NCBI RefSeq assembly: GCF_007673775.1 | Contig: NZ_VEAF01000004.1 | Span: 373,451 to 437,450 of the forward strand | Source: Curtobacterium sp. 9128 | GTDB lineage: Bacteria > Actinomycetota > Actinomycetes > Actinomycetales > Microbacteriaceae | Length of the DNA: 64,000 bases | Direction: 5' to 3' | Shown: positions 17,419-27,456 of the stretch, piece by piece | How the letters are laid out: each line of letters opens with the position of its first letter | Numbering within the stretch: the stretch's first letter is position 1 | Position numbers and translations under genes: made by a program | Notes under the pieces: generated by a model | What the model saw: only the letters and a program-made list of their open reading frames with translations | Told to the model about the DNA's origin: nothing | Databases searched by the model: none

Positions 17419-18126
17419 ATGGGCGGGAACAGCACGACCAGCAACGGCGACGGCAACCAGGTGCACGTCGAGGGCGACGCGCACGGTCCGGTCGTGGCCG
17501 GCGGCGGCATCCACATCGGCGACGGCAACACCGGGATCGTCATCACGGGGTTCGCCGACGACGACGGCCGGAAGCGCAACTTCACGATCGCGAAGGCCTC
17601 GCGTGTCCCGGTGACGGCGACCTGGATCGGGATCATGTCCGGAGTGGTGACGCTGATCGGCTTCGCGACCGGTGTCACCAGCGTGTGGCAGGCCGTGGCG
17701 GCGTTCCGTGACGGACTGTCCTCGGCACCGCCGACCGACCCGTGGACGGTGGCGTGGCTGCTCGGCGGGGTCGTGCTCGTCGCCGTGGGCGTGGCCGGGT
17801 TCTCGTCCGCCCGGTTCCTCCGTCGGCACGTGCTCCGGTTGCCCAGACACTGGCGGGCACGTGCGTGGGCCGGCATCCGCGACGGTTCCGGTCGGACCTT
17901 CCCGTGGCGACTGCGGCTCGCGGCCGAGTGTGAGCACTGCCCGGGTCGGAAGCTGCGGTTCGCGCAGGTCCCCGCGTCCTGGGTCGACCACTACCAGGGT
18001 GGGAAGACGACCCGGCGGGAGGTGACCGAGTGGCAACCGGTGGCGATCTGCCCACGCAACCCGGAACACCGTGTCCGCGTCGACGTCTCCGGCAACGACT
18101 TCGACGTCGCGCTCGGGCGCGGGTGA
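17419..18126 (+). CDS. membrane protein with GDAHGPVVAG N-terminus, unknown function
   Basis: 235 aa. The start at 17419 is fixed by GGAGGGG 4 nt upstream. A Gly/Asn/Asp-rich head (residues ~1-45) includes EGDAHGPVVAGGGIHIGDG, a repetitive low-complexity pattern seen at the front of various uncharacterised actinobacterial proteins. Two membrane helices follow (~residues 58-85 and ~113-137). The C-terminal ~95 residues are basic and soluble, with CEHC and a later ICPRNPEH that together could form a zinc site. I cannot name a function. It converges on the ABC exporter with only 5 bp between stops and no terminator visible. Confidence 0.75.
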   Translation: MGGNSTTSNGDGNQVHVEGDAHGPVVAGGGIHIGDGNTGIVITGFADDDGRKRNFTIAKASRVPVTATWIGIMSGVVTLIGFATGVTSVWQAVAAFRDGLSSAPPTDPWTVAWLLGGVVLVAVGVAGFSSARFLRRHVLRLPRHWRARAWAGIRDGSGRTFPWRLRLAAECEHCPGRKLRFAQVPASWVDHYQGGKTTRREVTEWQPVAICPRNPEHRVRVDVSGNDFDVALGRG

Positions 18127-18131
18127 CGGTG

Positions 18132-19970
18132 TCAGACCAACAGCTGGTGCTTCGCCAGGTCCCGGTAGAGCGGTGTGGACTCGACGAGCTCGGAGTGTGT
18201 CCCGACCCCGACGACCCGGCCGTGCTCGAGCACGACGATGACGTCGGAGTCCACCACGGTCGACAGTCGGTGTGCGATGACGAGCAGTGTGCGGTCCTCC
18301 GCGACGGCGTCGATCGCCAGGCGCATCTTCTGCTCGTTCACGCCGTCGAGGGACGACGTCGACTCGTCGAGGAGCAGGATCGGGGGAGCGGCGAGCAGTG
18401 CGCGGGCGATCGCCATCCGCTGACGTTCGCCACCGGAGAGCATGACGCCGTCCTCGCCGACCTGTGCGTCGAGGCCGCGGGGGTCGCGGTGGAGCACGTC
18501 GCCGAGGTTGACCGCCTCGAGGACGCGGACGCAGTCCTCCTCGGTGGCGTTCGGCGATCCGAGCAGGAGGTTCGCGCGGATGGTGCCGGCGAGCACCGGG
18601 GCGTCCTGTTCGACGTAGCCGATCTGCGCGCGGAGCTCGTCGCGGTCGAGGCCGCGGATGTCGAGTCCCGCGAGGCGGATCACCCCGCTCGTCGGGTCGT
18701 AGAAGCGTTCGATCAGCGCGAGGGTCGTCGACTTGCCGGCGCCGGACGGCCCCACGAGGGCGACACGCGAGCCGCGGGGTACCCGGAACGACACGTCGTG
18801 CAGCACCGCCTGCTCGTCGGGGGCGGACTGCGGGACGGCAGCCGAGCCTCCCGTCCGGCCCGTCGCACCGTCAGCACCGGACGCGTCCGCGGACCGGGCG
18901 TACCGGAACGACACGTGCTCGAACGTGATGGCGTCGTCGGTGGCGACGGCTGCGACCGGGTGCACCGCACGGTCGTCCTGGTCCTCGGTGGGCAGGTGCA
19001 GGATCTCCTCGATCCGCCCGAGCGCGCCGAGCGCCTGTGCGACGGCGACCGCGGCGCCCATGGCCTGGCCGAGCGGCATGATCATCATGAACAGCAGCAG
19101 GATGAAGGTGATCAGGGTGGCGATCGTGATCGTCCCGGCGGCGACCTGGGCTCCGCCGACGCCGAGGACGGCGATGAACGCCACCTGCATCACGATGCTC
19201 GCCACGGGGACGACGAACGCGGACATCTTCGCGATGTCGAGGCCGCGCCGGTAGGCCTCGGTGGCGTGGCTGTCGACCTCGCGCACCTCGCGCTCGGTGG
19301 CGCCGGCGGCACGGATGGTGCGGACGGCGCCAATGCCGCGCTCGACGGCTGCGGTGAGGTCGCCGACCTTCTCCTGCGCACGCTTGGACGCGACGCGGAT
19401 ACGACGGCTGAGACCACCGACGACGACGATCGCGACGACGACGATCGCCACGGTGATGCCGAGCAGGAGCGGGTCGATGACCGCCATCGCGATGATCGCA
19501 CCGATGAAGGTGAGCATGCCGCCGATGGACTCGATGAGGCCCTGGGTCAGGACGGCGCGGAGCAGGGTCGTGTCGCTGCCGACGCGGGAGACCAGGTCGC
19601 CGGTGCGGCGGGTGTCGAACTCGGAGATCGGCAGGTTGAGGATCCGCGCGATGAGCTTGCGCCGGGTGGAGAGCACCACGCCCTCACCCGCGCGCTGCAG
19701 CAGGAAGTGCTGGACGCCGTTGAGCAGACCGGCCACGATGACCAACACGACCAGCGCCCACACGAGCATGTTCAGCGTGGTGCCGTGCTGCACGGCGGTG
19801 ACGACCTGGTTGACGAGCAGGGGCTGCGCGAGTGAGGCACCGGCCCCCAGGATGCTCAGCACGATGATCACGACCATCGCGGGCTTGTTCTCGAACAGGT
19901 AGGACAGCAGGCGTCCGAAGGTGGCGCGGGGACCGTCGGTCTTCTTCGGTCGGGCGAAGGGGGAGCTCAT
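18132..19970 (-). CDS. ABC exporter, fused membrane and ATPase domains (MsbA/MDR type)
   Basis: 612 aa half-transporter that would work as a dimer. The six-helix membrane domain (~residues 25-310) is followed by an NBD with Walker A GPSGAGKST, signature LSGGERQR, Walker B ILLLDEST and H-loop IAHRLST. Lipid, peptide or drug export is typical; the substrate is unknown. An extra ~25-residue Gly/Ala/Thr insert splits the usual spacing between VSFRY and VLHDVSF. Part of it is encoded by a half copy of repeat family A. It starts 6 bp after an HTH gene on the same strand, presumably its regulator. Confidence 0.94.
   Translation of the reverse strand: MSSPFARPKKTDGPRATFGRLLSYLFENKPAMVVIIVLSILGAGASLAQPLLVNQVVTAVQHGTTLNMLVWALVVLVIVAGLLNGVQHFLLQRAGEGVVLSTRRKLIARILNLPISEFDTRRTGDLVSRVGSDTTLLRAVLTQGLIESIGGMLTFIGAIIAMAVIDPLLLGITVAIVVVAIVVVGGLSRRIRVASKRAQEKVGDLTAAVERGIGAVRTIRAAGATEREVREVDSHATEAYRRGLDIAKMSAFVVPVASIVMQVAFIAVLGVGGAQVAAGTITIATLITFILLLFMMIMPLGQAMGAAVAVAQALGALGRIEEILHLPTEDQDDRAVHPVAAVATDDAITFEHVSFRYARSADASGADGATGRTGGSAAVPQSAPDEQAVLHDVSFRVPRGSRVALVGPSGAGKSTTLALIERFYDPTSGVIRLAGLDIRGLDRDELRAQIGYVEQDAPVLAGTIRANLLLGSPNATEEDCVRVLEAVNLGDVLHRDPRGLDAQVGEDGVMLSGGERQRMAIARALLAAPPILLLDESTSSLDGVNEQKMRLAIDAVAEDRTLLVIAHRLSTVVDSDVIVVLEHGRVVGVGTHSELVESTPLYRDLAKHQLLV
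18842..18858 (-). repeat. half copy of repeat family A inside the ABC exporter gene
   Basis: CCGAGCCTCCCGTCCGG here is identical over 17 nt to 10512-10528 in the intergenic copy. In the reading frame it encodes roughly residues 371-377 (RTGGSA) of the exporter, in the extra loop before the ATPase domain. The second arm is missing. Confidence 0.6.
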
Positions 19971-19976
19971 CGATTC

Positions 19977-20192
19977 CTAGTCTCTGCCGTACTTCTTGTG
20001 CACTGCCTGGCGACTCACGCCGAGCAGGGTGGCGATCTCCTGCCACGACGCACCGGCGTTGCGGGCTCGGCGGGCGGCGAGCTCCTCGGTGCGGTCGAGC
20101 TCGCGGCGGAGCTCGCGCACGTTGGCCAGGGCGGAGAACGGGTCGTCTCCGGACGCCCCGGCGGCGAGGCTGGTGATCGTCGGCCGGTCCAT
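19977..20192 (-). CDS. small HTH DNA-binding protein
   Basis: 71 aa. The C-terminal half is a helix-turn-helix (GASWQEIATLLGVSRQAVHKKYG) of the compact type common in actinobacteria. The N-terminal half is a charged helix (RELRRELDRTEELAARRA) likely to dimerise. It is co-transcribed with the ABC exporter 6 bp downstream. Two GTCAA(N6)TTGAC-type palindromes overlap its own -35 and -10, which suggests autorepression of the two-gene operon. The ATG at 20192 has no Shine-Dalgarno and would be leaderless. Confidence 0.85.
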   Translation of the reverse strand: MDRPTITSLAAGASGDDPFSALANVRELRRELDRTEELAARRARNAGASWQEIATLLGVSRQAVHKKYGRD

Positions 20193-20195
20193 GGT

Positions 20196-20238
20196 GTCAA
20201 CCTACATTGACGCCGTGGTGTCGTCAACCTGCGTTGAC
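20196..20238 (-). promoter_or_regulatory. leaderless promoter with two overlapping palindromic operators
   Basis: On the minus strand TTGACG (20227-20222), a 17-nt spacer and TAGGTT (20204-20199) form a near-consensus promoter, with the ATG 6 nt after the -10. GTCAACCTGCGTTGAC (20223-20238) covers the -35 and GTCAACCTACATTGAC (20196-20211) covers the -10, start to start 27 bp apart. This is the layout of a repressor acting on its own gene. Confidence 0.65.
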
Positions 20239-20246
20239 GCAGTCGC

Positions 20247-20310
20247 CGGTCGACGCAGGTGACGATCGTCGGTCGACGCGGGTTGACGATCGTCGGTCGA
20301 CGCAGAACGA
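20247..20310. repeat. repeat family B, tandem ~24-bp units (copy 1)
   Basis: Three units beginning CGGTCGACGC at 20247, 20270 and 20294. The first two continue with (T)TGACGATCGT. The third runs into GAACGAC and the palindrome at 20305. A similar tandem-plus-palindrome arrangement closes the window at 63904-63992. Confidence 0.6.
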
Positions 20311-20346
20311 CGGTGTCGTTGTCGTACGACAACGACACCGTCGTTC
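20305..20346 (-). terminator. perfect 42-bp palindrome after the MFS gene (repeat family B)
   Basis: Arms of 21 nt (20305-20325 and 20326-20346) are fully complementary with no spacer; the core is GAACGACGGTGTCGTT. It begins 26 nt after the transporter stop on the minus strand and probably terminates it, insulating the HTH promoter downstream. Confidence 0.75.
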
Positions 20347-20372
20347 GGGGTCGGCGGAGCAGTCGGTCGCGG

Positions 20373-21818
20373 CTACGGCGCGAGGCTGCCCGAGGTGTGC
20401 GCGTGCCCGTCGGACGCGGATGCGTCGGCGGGCACGCGGGGCCCGTCGGCGTCGGCGAAGTCGCCGCCGCGGGTCTCGCGGACGAAGAGCAGGGCGACGA
20501 GGGTGACCACCGCGGCGATCGTCAGGTAGAGCCCGACGAGGAAGATGGTGCCGTCGGGCTGCCACAGCGCCAGGGCGATCGTCGGCGCGAGCGAGGCGCC
20601 GAGGATCGATGCCACGTTGTACGCGATCGCCGAGCCGGTGTAGCGCACGTTCGTCGGGAACAGCTCGGGGAGGAGCGCACCCATCGGGCCGAACGTCAGG
20701 CCCATGAGCGACAGGCCCACGATGAGGAACGTCACGACCGTGATCGGGCCGGTCGACGCAGCGAACCAGAACTGGAACGTCAGGCCGAAGAGCGCGATGC
20801 CGATCGTCGTCGGGATGAGGGTCTTCCGACGACCGAAACGGTCGGCGAGGATGCCGGCGATCGGCGTGAAGATGCCGAAGAACACGACACCGATCATGAG
20901 CAGCGTCAGGAACTCGCCGCGGGAGTAGCCGAGTCCCACCTTCGGGACCAGGGCGGAGGCGGTCGAGCCGGTGGTGCCGTAGGACAGGGTGAACGTCGTC
21001 ATGAAGTAGAAGAGCACGTAGGTGGCGACCATGCCGAGCGTGCCGACGATGAGCGCACGCCACGAGGTGCGGAACACCCGGCCGAGCGGCACCTTCGCGA
21101 CGGTCCCGGACTCCTGCACGCCGCGGAACACCGTCGACTCGACGAGCCGGAAGCGCACGTAGAGCCCGACGAGCACGAGCACGGCGGAGAGCAGGAACGG
21201 CAGGCGCCAGCCCCACGCCTGGAAGTCGGCGTTCGGGGTGCCGTCCGCACCGGCCGGCATCGCCGCGTTGATGACGATGAAGAGGCCGTTCGCGAGCAGG
21301 AAGCCGATCGGCGCGCCGAGCTGCGGCATCGAGCCGAACAGGCCGCGCTTGCCCTTCGGCGCGTTCTCCGTCGCGAGGAGCGCCGCACCGGACCACTCGC
21401 CACCGAGCCCGACGCCCTGGGCGAAGCGCATCACCGCCAGGAGCACCGGCGCCCAGATGCCGATCGAGTCGAACGTCGGCAGGCACCCGATGAGGAACGT
21501 CGCCGTGCCCATCACGAGCAGCGACGCGACGAGGGTGGTCTTGCGCCCGATGCGGTCACCGAAGTGGCCGAAGATGATCGAACCGACCGGACGCGCGAAG
21601 AACGCCAGGGCGAAGGTGACGAACGAGGACAGCTGCGACGCCGTGGGGTCCTCGTTCGGGAAGAACAGCGTCGGGAAGACGAGGACCGCGGCGGTCGCGT
21701 AGACGTAGAAGTCGTAGAACTCGATCGAGGTGCCGATGAGGCTCGCGACGACGACGCGGGAGCGCGGGTTCGAGGCGGGTGCGGACGCGGGGGCAGGTGC
21801 AGCCGAGGTGGCGGACAT
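20373..21818 (-). CDS. MFS transporter, metabolite:H+ symporter (MHS) type
   Basis: 481 aa with twelve predicted helices. Family signatures: ASLIGTSIEFYDFYVYATAA in helix 1, GHFGDRIGRKTTL in the loop 2-3 region, RFAQGVGLGGEWSGAALL in helix 4, and the second-half copy ADRFGRRKTL. These are typical of the ShiA/ProP-like MHS branch, which imports carboxylates or osmolytes with protons; shikimate-, proline- or dicarboxylate-type substrates are all possible. The ATG at 21818 sits 201 bp downstream of ribA. No adjacent catabolic gene narrows the substrate. Confidence 0.92.
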   Translation of the reverse strand: MSATSAAPAPASAPASNPRSRVVVASLIGTSIEFYDFYVYATAAVLVFPTLFFPNEDPTASQLSSFVTFALAFFARPVGSIIFGHFGDRIGRKTTLVASLLVMGTATFLIGCLPTFDSIGIWAPVLLAVMRFAQGVGLGGEWSGAALLATENAPKGKRGLFGSMPQLGAPIGFLLANGLFIVINAAMPAGADGTPNADFQAWGWRLPFLLSAVLVLVGLYVRFRLVESTVFRGVQESGTVAKVPLGRVFRTSWRALIVGTLGMVATYVLFYFMTTFTLSYGTTGSTASALVPKVGLGYSRGEFLTLLMIGVVFFGIFTPIAGILADRFGRRKTLIPTTIGIALFGLTFQFWFAASTGPITVVTFLIVGLSLMGLTFGPMGALLPELFPTNVRYTGSAIAYNVASILGASLAPTIALALWQPDGTIFLVGLYLTIAAVVTLVALLFVRETRGGDFADADGPRVPADASASDGHAHTSGSLAP

Positions 21819-22019
21819 GGTGCTTCAGGACTCCGAGCAGAGCGCCGAGGACGACGCAGCGGTACCGGACGGCGAACACCGATCGGTTCGCGCAGGTGGC
21901 GCGGGCGTTCGATCGGGTGCGTTCGGTTGGTGGTGGACCGCTCGTGACGGAACGGCCAGTGTACGACGGATGTCGCGAACCTGCGAATCAGCCGGGTGTC
22001 CGCTCGCCCGAGGGGCCCG
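21819..22019. other. 201-bp gap between ribA and the MFS gene
   Basis: Presumed promoter region of the MFS gene (minus strand). I see two imperfectly related GATCGG/CGATCG-containing segments near 21877-21930 (AACACCGATCGGTTCG and TTCGATCGGGTGCGTTCG) that could form an operator, but no convincing -35/-10 pair or terminator. Confidence 0.3.
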
Positions 22020-22676
22020 TCAGTTGTGCGCGGGGGCCTCGAGGTCGGCGGGCAGGGTGTGGCCCATCCGGTCGCGCTTGGTGTCCAGGTAGCCGGCGTT
22101 CTGCGCGGAGATGCCGACGACGAGCGGCACGAGCGCGTCGACCGTGATGCCGTGCTCCTCGAGCTGACGCCGCTTCTCGGGGTTGTTCGAGAGCAGTCGC
22201 ACCCGCCCGATGCCGAGGTCGCTCAGGATCCCGGCGGCGCCGCCGTACTCCCGCGAGTCGGCGGGGAGGCCGAGGGCGAGGTTCGCGTCGAGCGTGTCGA
22301 GTCCGTCCTCCTGCAGGCGGTAGGCCTTCAGCTTGTTGACGAGCCCGATGCCGCGCCCCTCCTGCCCACGGAGGTAGACGACCACACCGCCCTCCGCTGC
22401 GATCGTGTCGAGCGCCGCGTCGAGCTGCGGACCGCACTCGCACTTGAGGGACCCGAACGCCTCGCCGGTCAGGCACTCGGAGTGCACGCGGACCAGGGCG
22501 CCGTCCGCCGGCACCGACCCGTCCGGTGTCCTGCCGATGATCGCCACGTGCTCGGCGCCGGTCACGAGGTCGCGGTAGGCCCGCATCTCGAAGGTGCCGT
22601 GCGTCGTCGGGACGTTCGTGGACACCTCGAACTGGACCGGGCTCCCGGGGGTGGGGGAGGTCAGCGCGTCGGTCAT
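22020..22676 (-). CDS. ribA: GTP cyclohydrolase II
   Basis: First step of riboflavin synthesis, opening GTP to the diaminopyrimidine. It is a single-domain enzyme of 218 aa, with no fused RibB half as in many actinobacterial RibBA proteins. The zinc motif is CLTGEAFGSLKCECG and the catalytic region is RGQEGRGIGL, with a C-terminal SNNPEK motif. The start overlaps the ribD stop (ATGA), so it is made with RibD, which performs the next two steps. ribE and ribH are not in the window. The last gene of the xthA-trpS-GNAT-ribD-ribA run. Confidence 0.95.
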   Translation of the reverse strand: MTDALTSPTPGSPVQFEVSTNVPTTHGTFEMRAYRDLVTGAEHVAIIGRTPDGSVPADGALVRVHSECLTGEAFGSLKCECGPQLDAALDTIAAEGGVVVYLRGQEGRGIGLVNKLKAYRLQEDGLDTLDANLALGLPADSREYGGAAGILSDLGIGRVRLLSNNPEKRRQLEEHGITVDALVPLVVGISAQNAGYLDTKRDRMGHTLPADLEAPAHN

Positions 22677-23761
22677 GTGGTGCTCCGGTCGGTACGGGCC
22701 CCGTCGTCCGCGTGGTCGCCGTGGTGGGGCCGGCCGAGGCCGGACGGGCGTGCACGCACCAGCAGGTCAGGGCCGAGGCTGGTTGTCGATAGTACGTCCA
22801 ACCGCAGGCGCTCGTGCATGCTTCCCACACCGAGGTCGCCGAGTGCGACACGTGGGCCGCCGAGCAGGACCGGTGCGACGTACACGAGGTACTCGTCGAC
22901 GAGCCCGGCGGCGATGAACGCCGACGCCACGGTCGGGCCGCCCTCGACGAACACCGTCCGGACGCCGCGGTCGGCGAGGGCGCCGAGCGCCGCGTGGAGG
23001 TCGTGGTCGGCGAGCTGCAGGAAGCCGCGGGGGTGCGCGCGGACGGCGGCGGCCTCCGGGACCGGACGGTCGCCGAGGACCACGGCCAGGGGCTGGTCGG
23101 CGAGCAGCTCACCGGCGTCGCCGCGGGCGGTGAGGGACGGGTCGTCCGCGAGCACGGTGCCGGTGCCGACCACGATCGCGTCGTGCGCGGCGCGCTGCTC
23201 GTGCACGTGCTGCCGTGCGGCGGCCCCGGTGATCCACTTGCTCGTCCCGTCCGCTGCGGCGGCACGGCCGTCGAGGCTCGAGGCCCACTTCACGGTCACC
23301 CACGGGCGCCCGTTCCGCACCGACGCGATCCAGCGCTCCAGGAACGTGCCGGCCTCGTCGGCGAGCACCCCGGACACGACGTCGACGCCGGCGGCCCGCA
23401 GACGGTCGGCGCCACCGTGCACGGTCGGACTCGGGTCGTCGATCGCGTACACGACCCGGGCGACGCCGGCGTCGATGAGCGCGACGGAGCACGGCCCGGT
23501 CCGCCCGGTGTGGTCGCACGGCTCGAGGGTCACGACGACGGTCGCACCGCGGAGCTGCTCGGGGGAGGTCTTCGCCATCGCGTCGACCTCGGCGTGGGGT
23601 GTCCCGGCGCCCTTGTGCCACCCCTCGGCGAGGACGTCGCCGTCGGGCGAGAGGACGACCGCCCCGACCCGGGCGTGGTCCCCGAGCACGGGTCCCCTGG
23701 CCGCGAGCTCGAGCCCGCGACGCATCGCCCGGACCTCGGCCTCGGTCACGCTGTCGTCCAC
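22673..23761 (-). CDS. ribD: bifunctional pyrimidine deaminase/reductase of riboflavin synthesis
   Basis: 362 aa. The N-terminal deaminase domain has HAEVDAM and PCDHTGRTGPC, the zinc-binding and catalytic residues. The C-terminal reductase starts near VTVKWASSLDGR and includes VEGGPTVASAF. Acts on the RibA product; the two genes overlap by 4 bp. The C-terminal ~20 residues are a His/Asp-rich tail. It starts 9 bp after the acetyltransferase gene. Confidence 0.95.
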   Translation of the reverse strand: MDDSVTEAEVRAMRRGLELAARGPVLGDHARVGAVVLSPDGDVLAEGWHKGAGTPHAEVDAMAKTSPEQLRGATVVVTLEPCDHTGRTGPCSVALIDAGVARVVYAIDDPSPTVHGGADRLRAAGVDVVSGVLADEAGTFLERWIASVRNGRPWVTVKWASSLDGRAAAADGTSKWITGAAARQHVHEQRAAHDAIVVGTGTVLADDPSLTARGDAGELLADQPLAVVLGDRPVPEAAAVRAHPRGFLQLADHDLHAALGALADRGVRTVFVEGGPTVASAFIAAGLVDEYLVYVAPVLLGGPRVALGDLGVGSMHERLRLDVLSTTSLGPDLLVRARPSGLGRPHHGDHADDGARTDRSTT

Positions 23762-23770
23762 GGCCCGAGA

Positions 23771-24345
23771 CTACCGGGACGCCTGCGCGTACGACTCCGG
23801 CGGCCACGGCAGGTCGGACGCCGGCGTGCCGTCGGCACGGCGCAGGCCCTTCCACGCGCGCGCCGGGGAGCCGTCGCGGTTCGGGATGACGGCGTCACCG
23901 GTGCCGGTGTAGGCGAACCCGGCACGGCGCGCCACGTTCGCCGACGCGACGTTGCCCTCGTAGCACTCCCAGTACACGTCGGGGGCGCCGCGGTCGAAGG
24001 CCCAGTCGACGACGAGCGACACGGCGTCGTGCACGAGTCCGCGCCCGCGGGCGGACGGCGCGAGCCAGAACCCGAGGTCGCGGCGCTCGGTGCGGTACGC
24101 GATCACTCCCTGGAGCCACGTCGACCCGGGCTGCCGGATGGCCCACGTGTACTCGCGGTCGGACGCCCATCCCGGACCGACGAGCGCGTCGACGAACGCC
24201 TGGGCGTCCTGCGGGCGGTACGGCGTCGGGACCGTGGTCCAGCGGACGACGTCGGGGTCCTGGCAGCCGTCGGTGATCGCGACGGTGTCGGCCCGGGTGG
24301 GGACGTCGAGCCGCACCCGCGCGGACTCGAGGGTGACCGGGAGCA

Positions 24346-24346
<1 letters not shown>
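23771..24346 (-). CDS. GNAT-family N-acetyltransferase (RimJ/RimL-like)
   Basis: 191 aa. The ATG at 24346 overlaps the trpS stop (TGATG), which fixes the start against a much longer open frame. GNAT features include LGFWLAPSARGRGLVHDAVSLVVDWAF (acetyl-CoA binding R/Q-x-x-G-x-G/A-type loop) and YEGNVASANVARRAGFAYTG, the pattern of RimJ/RimL-type enzymes that acetylate protein N-termini or small amines. The target is unknown. Confidence 0.88.
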
Positions 24347-26236
<1,890 letters not shown>

Positions 26237-26279
26237 GCAGAACACCCTATCGGCGCGTACGGACTGCCAGGATGACCCC

Positions 26280-27371
26280 ATGGACCAGCAGGACGCCGCG
26301 TCGTCGTGGGTGGACGACGTGGTGGACGTCGCTCGAGGGATGGTGGCAGACGGCCGCGCGCACGACGCCGTCGAGACCCTCTGGGCGCTCCTCGCGAACG
26401 AACCGGACCACCCCGCCGCCCTCCACGCGCTCGCCGAGGCGCTGCAGGCGGACGGGGACCCAGCTGAGGCCCTCGTGGTCGCACGTCGTGCGGTGACGGT
26501 CGACCCGGAGCGGTACCGCAGTTTCCACCTGCTCGGCCTGGCCGCGTACGCGTGCGGGGCATGGGACGAGGTGCGGCCGGCCTTCGCGGCGGCGGCGGAG
26601 CTCGCTCCCGAGGACCTCGCCATCGCCTCGGACGCGCTCGCGGTCGAGCTGGCGATGGGACGGTCCGACGCGCAGACGTACGTCATCGCGCGCCGGGCGT
26701 CGGAACAGCATCCGGCAGACCCGGTCATCGCTGCCCTCGTCGGCATGCTCTTCCACCGCGAGGGTCATCGCGGGACGGCGGAGACGGTGTGGCGAGCCGG
26801 TCTGGTCGCGACACCGACCGATCCCGTGCTCCGGTGGCGGATGCTCACCTCGAGTGCCGAACGTGGTGCCGACGCGGCGGTCGTCGAGCACGGCATCGCG
26901 TTGCGCATGGAACACCCGAGCCAGCAGACGGACCGGCTGCTCCGCCTCGCGGTGACCAGTCTGCTGCAGCACGTCCACGCGGTCTTCTTCGTGGGAGCGC
27001 TGGTCGGGGTGCTGCTCGCGGTCCTCGCGAGCAGCGTCGTGCCGGGACGCTGGCAACGCTTCGCCGACGGCGGCGTCCTCCTCGTGGTCCTCGGGATGGT
27101 CGGCGTTGCGGTGAACCTCGTCGTCCGCGTCGCCACGCGCCGGCTGCGAACGGGGACCGCCCCGCTCCTGCGGTTCGTGCGGCGCCGGGCCCGGGGTCTG
27201 GTCGGAGCCGCGGTGTTGGTCGCCGCGACCGGGGTCGGGGCGCTCGCGGCCGTGGTCGGACTGATCACAGGAGCACCGCTCCCGGTCGTCGGCTGGTGCG
27301 GTGCGGTGACCGGGGCGGTGTGGTTGGCGACGATGGCTGACCTGACGTGGCTGGACCGGTGGTACCGGTGA
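26280..27371 (+). CDS. TPR-containing membrane protein, unknown function
   Basis: 363 aa. Residues ~1-215 contain tetratricopeptide-type helix pairs (HPAALHALAEALQADGDPAEAL, then FHLLGLAAYACGAWDEVRPAF). The C-terminal ~140 residues hold about four hydrophobic helices (near VFFVGALVGVLLAVLA, VLLVVLGMVGVAVNLVV, GAAVLVAATGVGALAAVVGLI, WCGAVTGAVWLATM). So it has a cytoplasmic protein-interaction part and a membrane anchor. The ATG at 26280 has CAGGAT 6 nt upstream. No partner is evident. Confidence 0.85.
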   Translation: MDQQDAASSWVDDVVDVARGMVADGRAHDAVETLWALLANEPDHPAALHALAEALQADGDPAEALVVARRAVTVDPERYRSFHLLGLAAYACGAWDEVRPAFAAAAELAPEDLAIASDALAVELAMGRSDAQTYVIARRASEQHPADPVIAALVGMLFHREGHRGTAETVWRAGLVATPTDPVLRWRMLTSSAERGADAAVVEHGIALRMEHPSQQTDRLLRLAVTSLLQHVHAVFFVGALVGVLLAVLASSVVPGRWQRFADGGVLLVVLGMVGVAVNLVVRVATRRLRTGTAPLLRFVRRRARGLVGAAVLVAATGVGALAAVVGLITGAPLPVVGWCGAVTGAVWLATMADLTWLDRWYR

Positions 27372-27381
27372 CCGCCTGACG

Positions 27382-27421
27382 GACGGGAGGCCCGGTGCCA
27401 GCTGGCACCGGGCCTCCCGTC
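27382..27421. repeat. palindromic repeat family A, copy 2 (bidirectional terminator)
   Basis: A perfect 40-bp palindrome with no loop: left arm 27382-27401 starts GACGGGAGGCCCGGTGCC, right arm 27402-27421 is its exact complement. It lies between the convergent TPR and ptsH genes and differs from copy 1 mainly by CCC for CTC in the core. Confidence 0.85.
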
Positions 27422-27456
27422 AGTGGGTGGTCGCGTCCACGACGCGACGCACGCGG

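Noticed and set aside
18030..19835. 601-aa plus-strand open frame over the ABC exporter
   Set aside because: It is antisense to a complete MDR exporter with all ATPase motifs; the translation is Asp/Arg/Gly-rich, the usual mirror of high-GC coding DNA.
20259..21947. 562-aa plus-strand open frame over the MFS transporter
   Set aside because: Antisense to a clear twelve-helix transporter; Arg/Glu/Asp-rich low-complexity translation with no family features.
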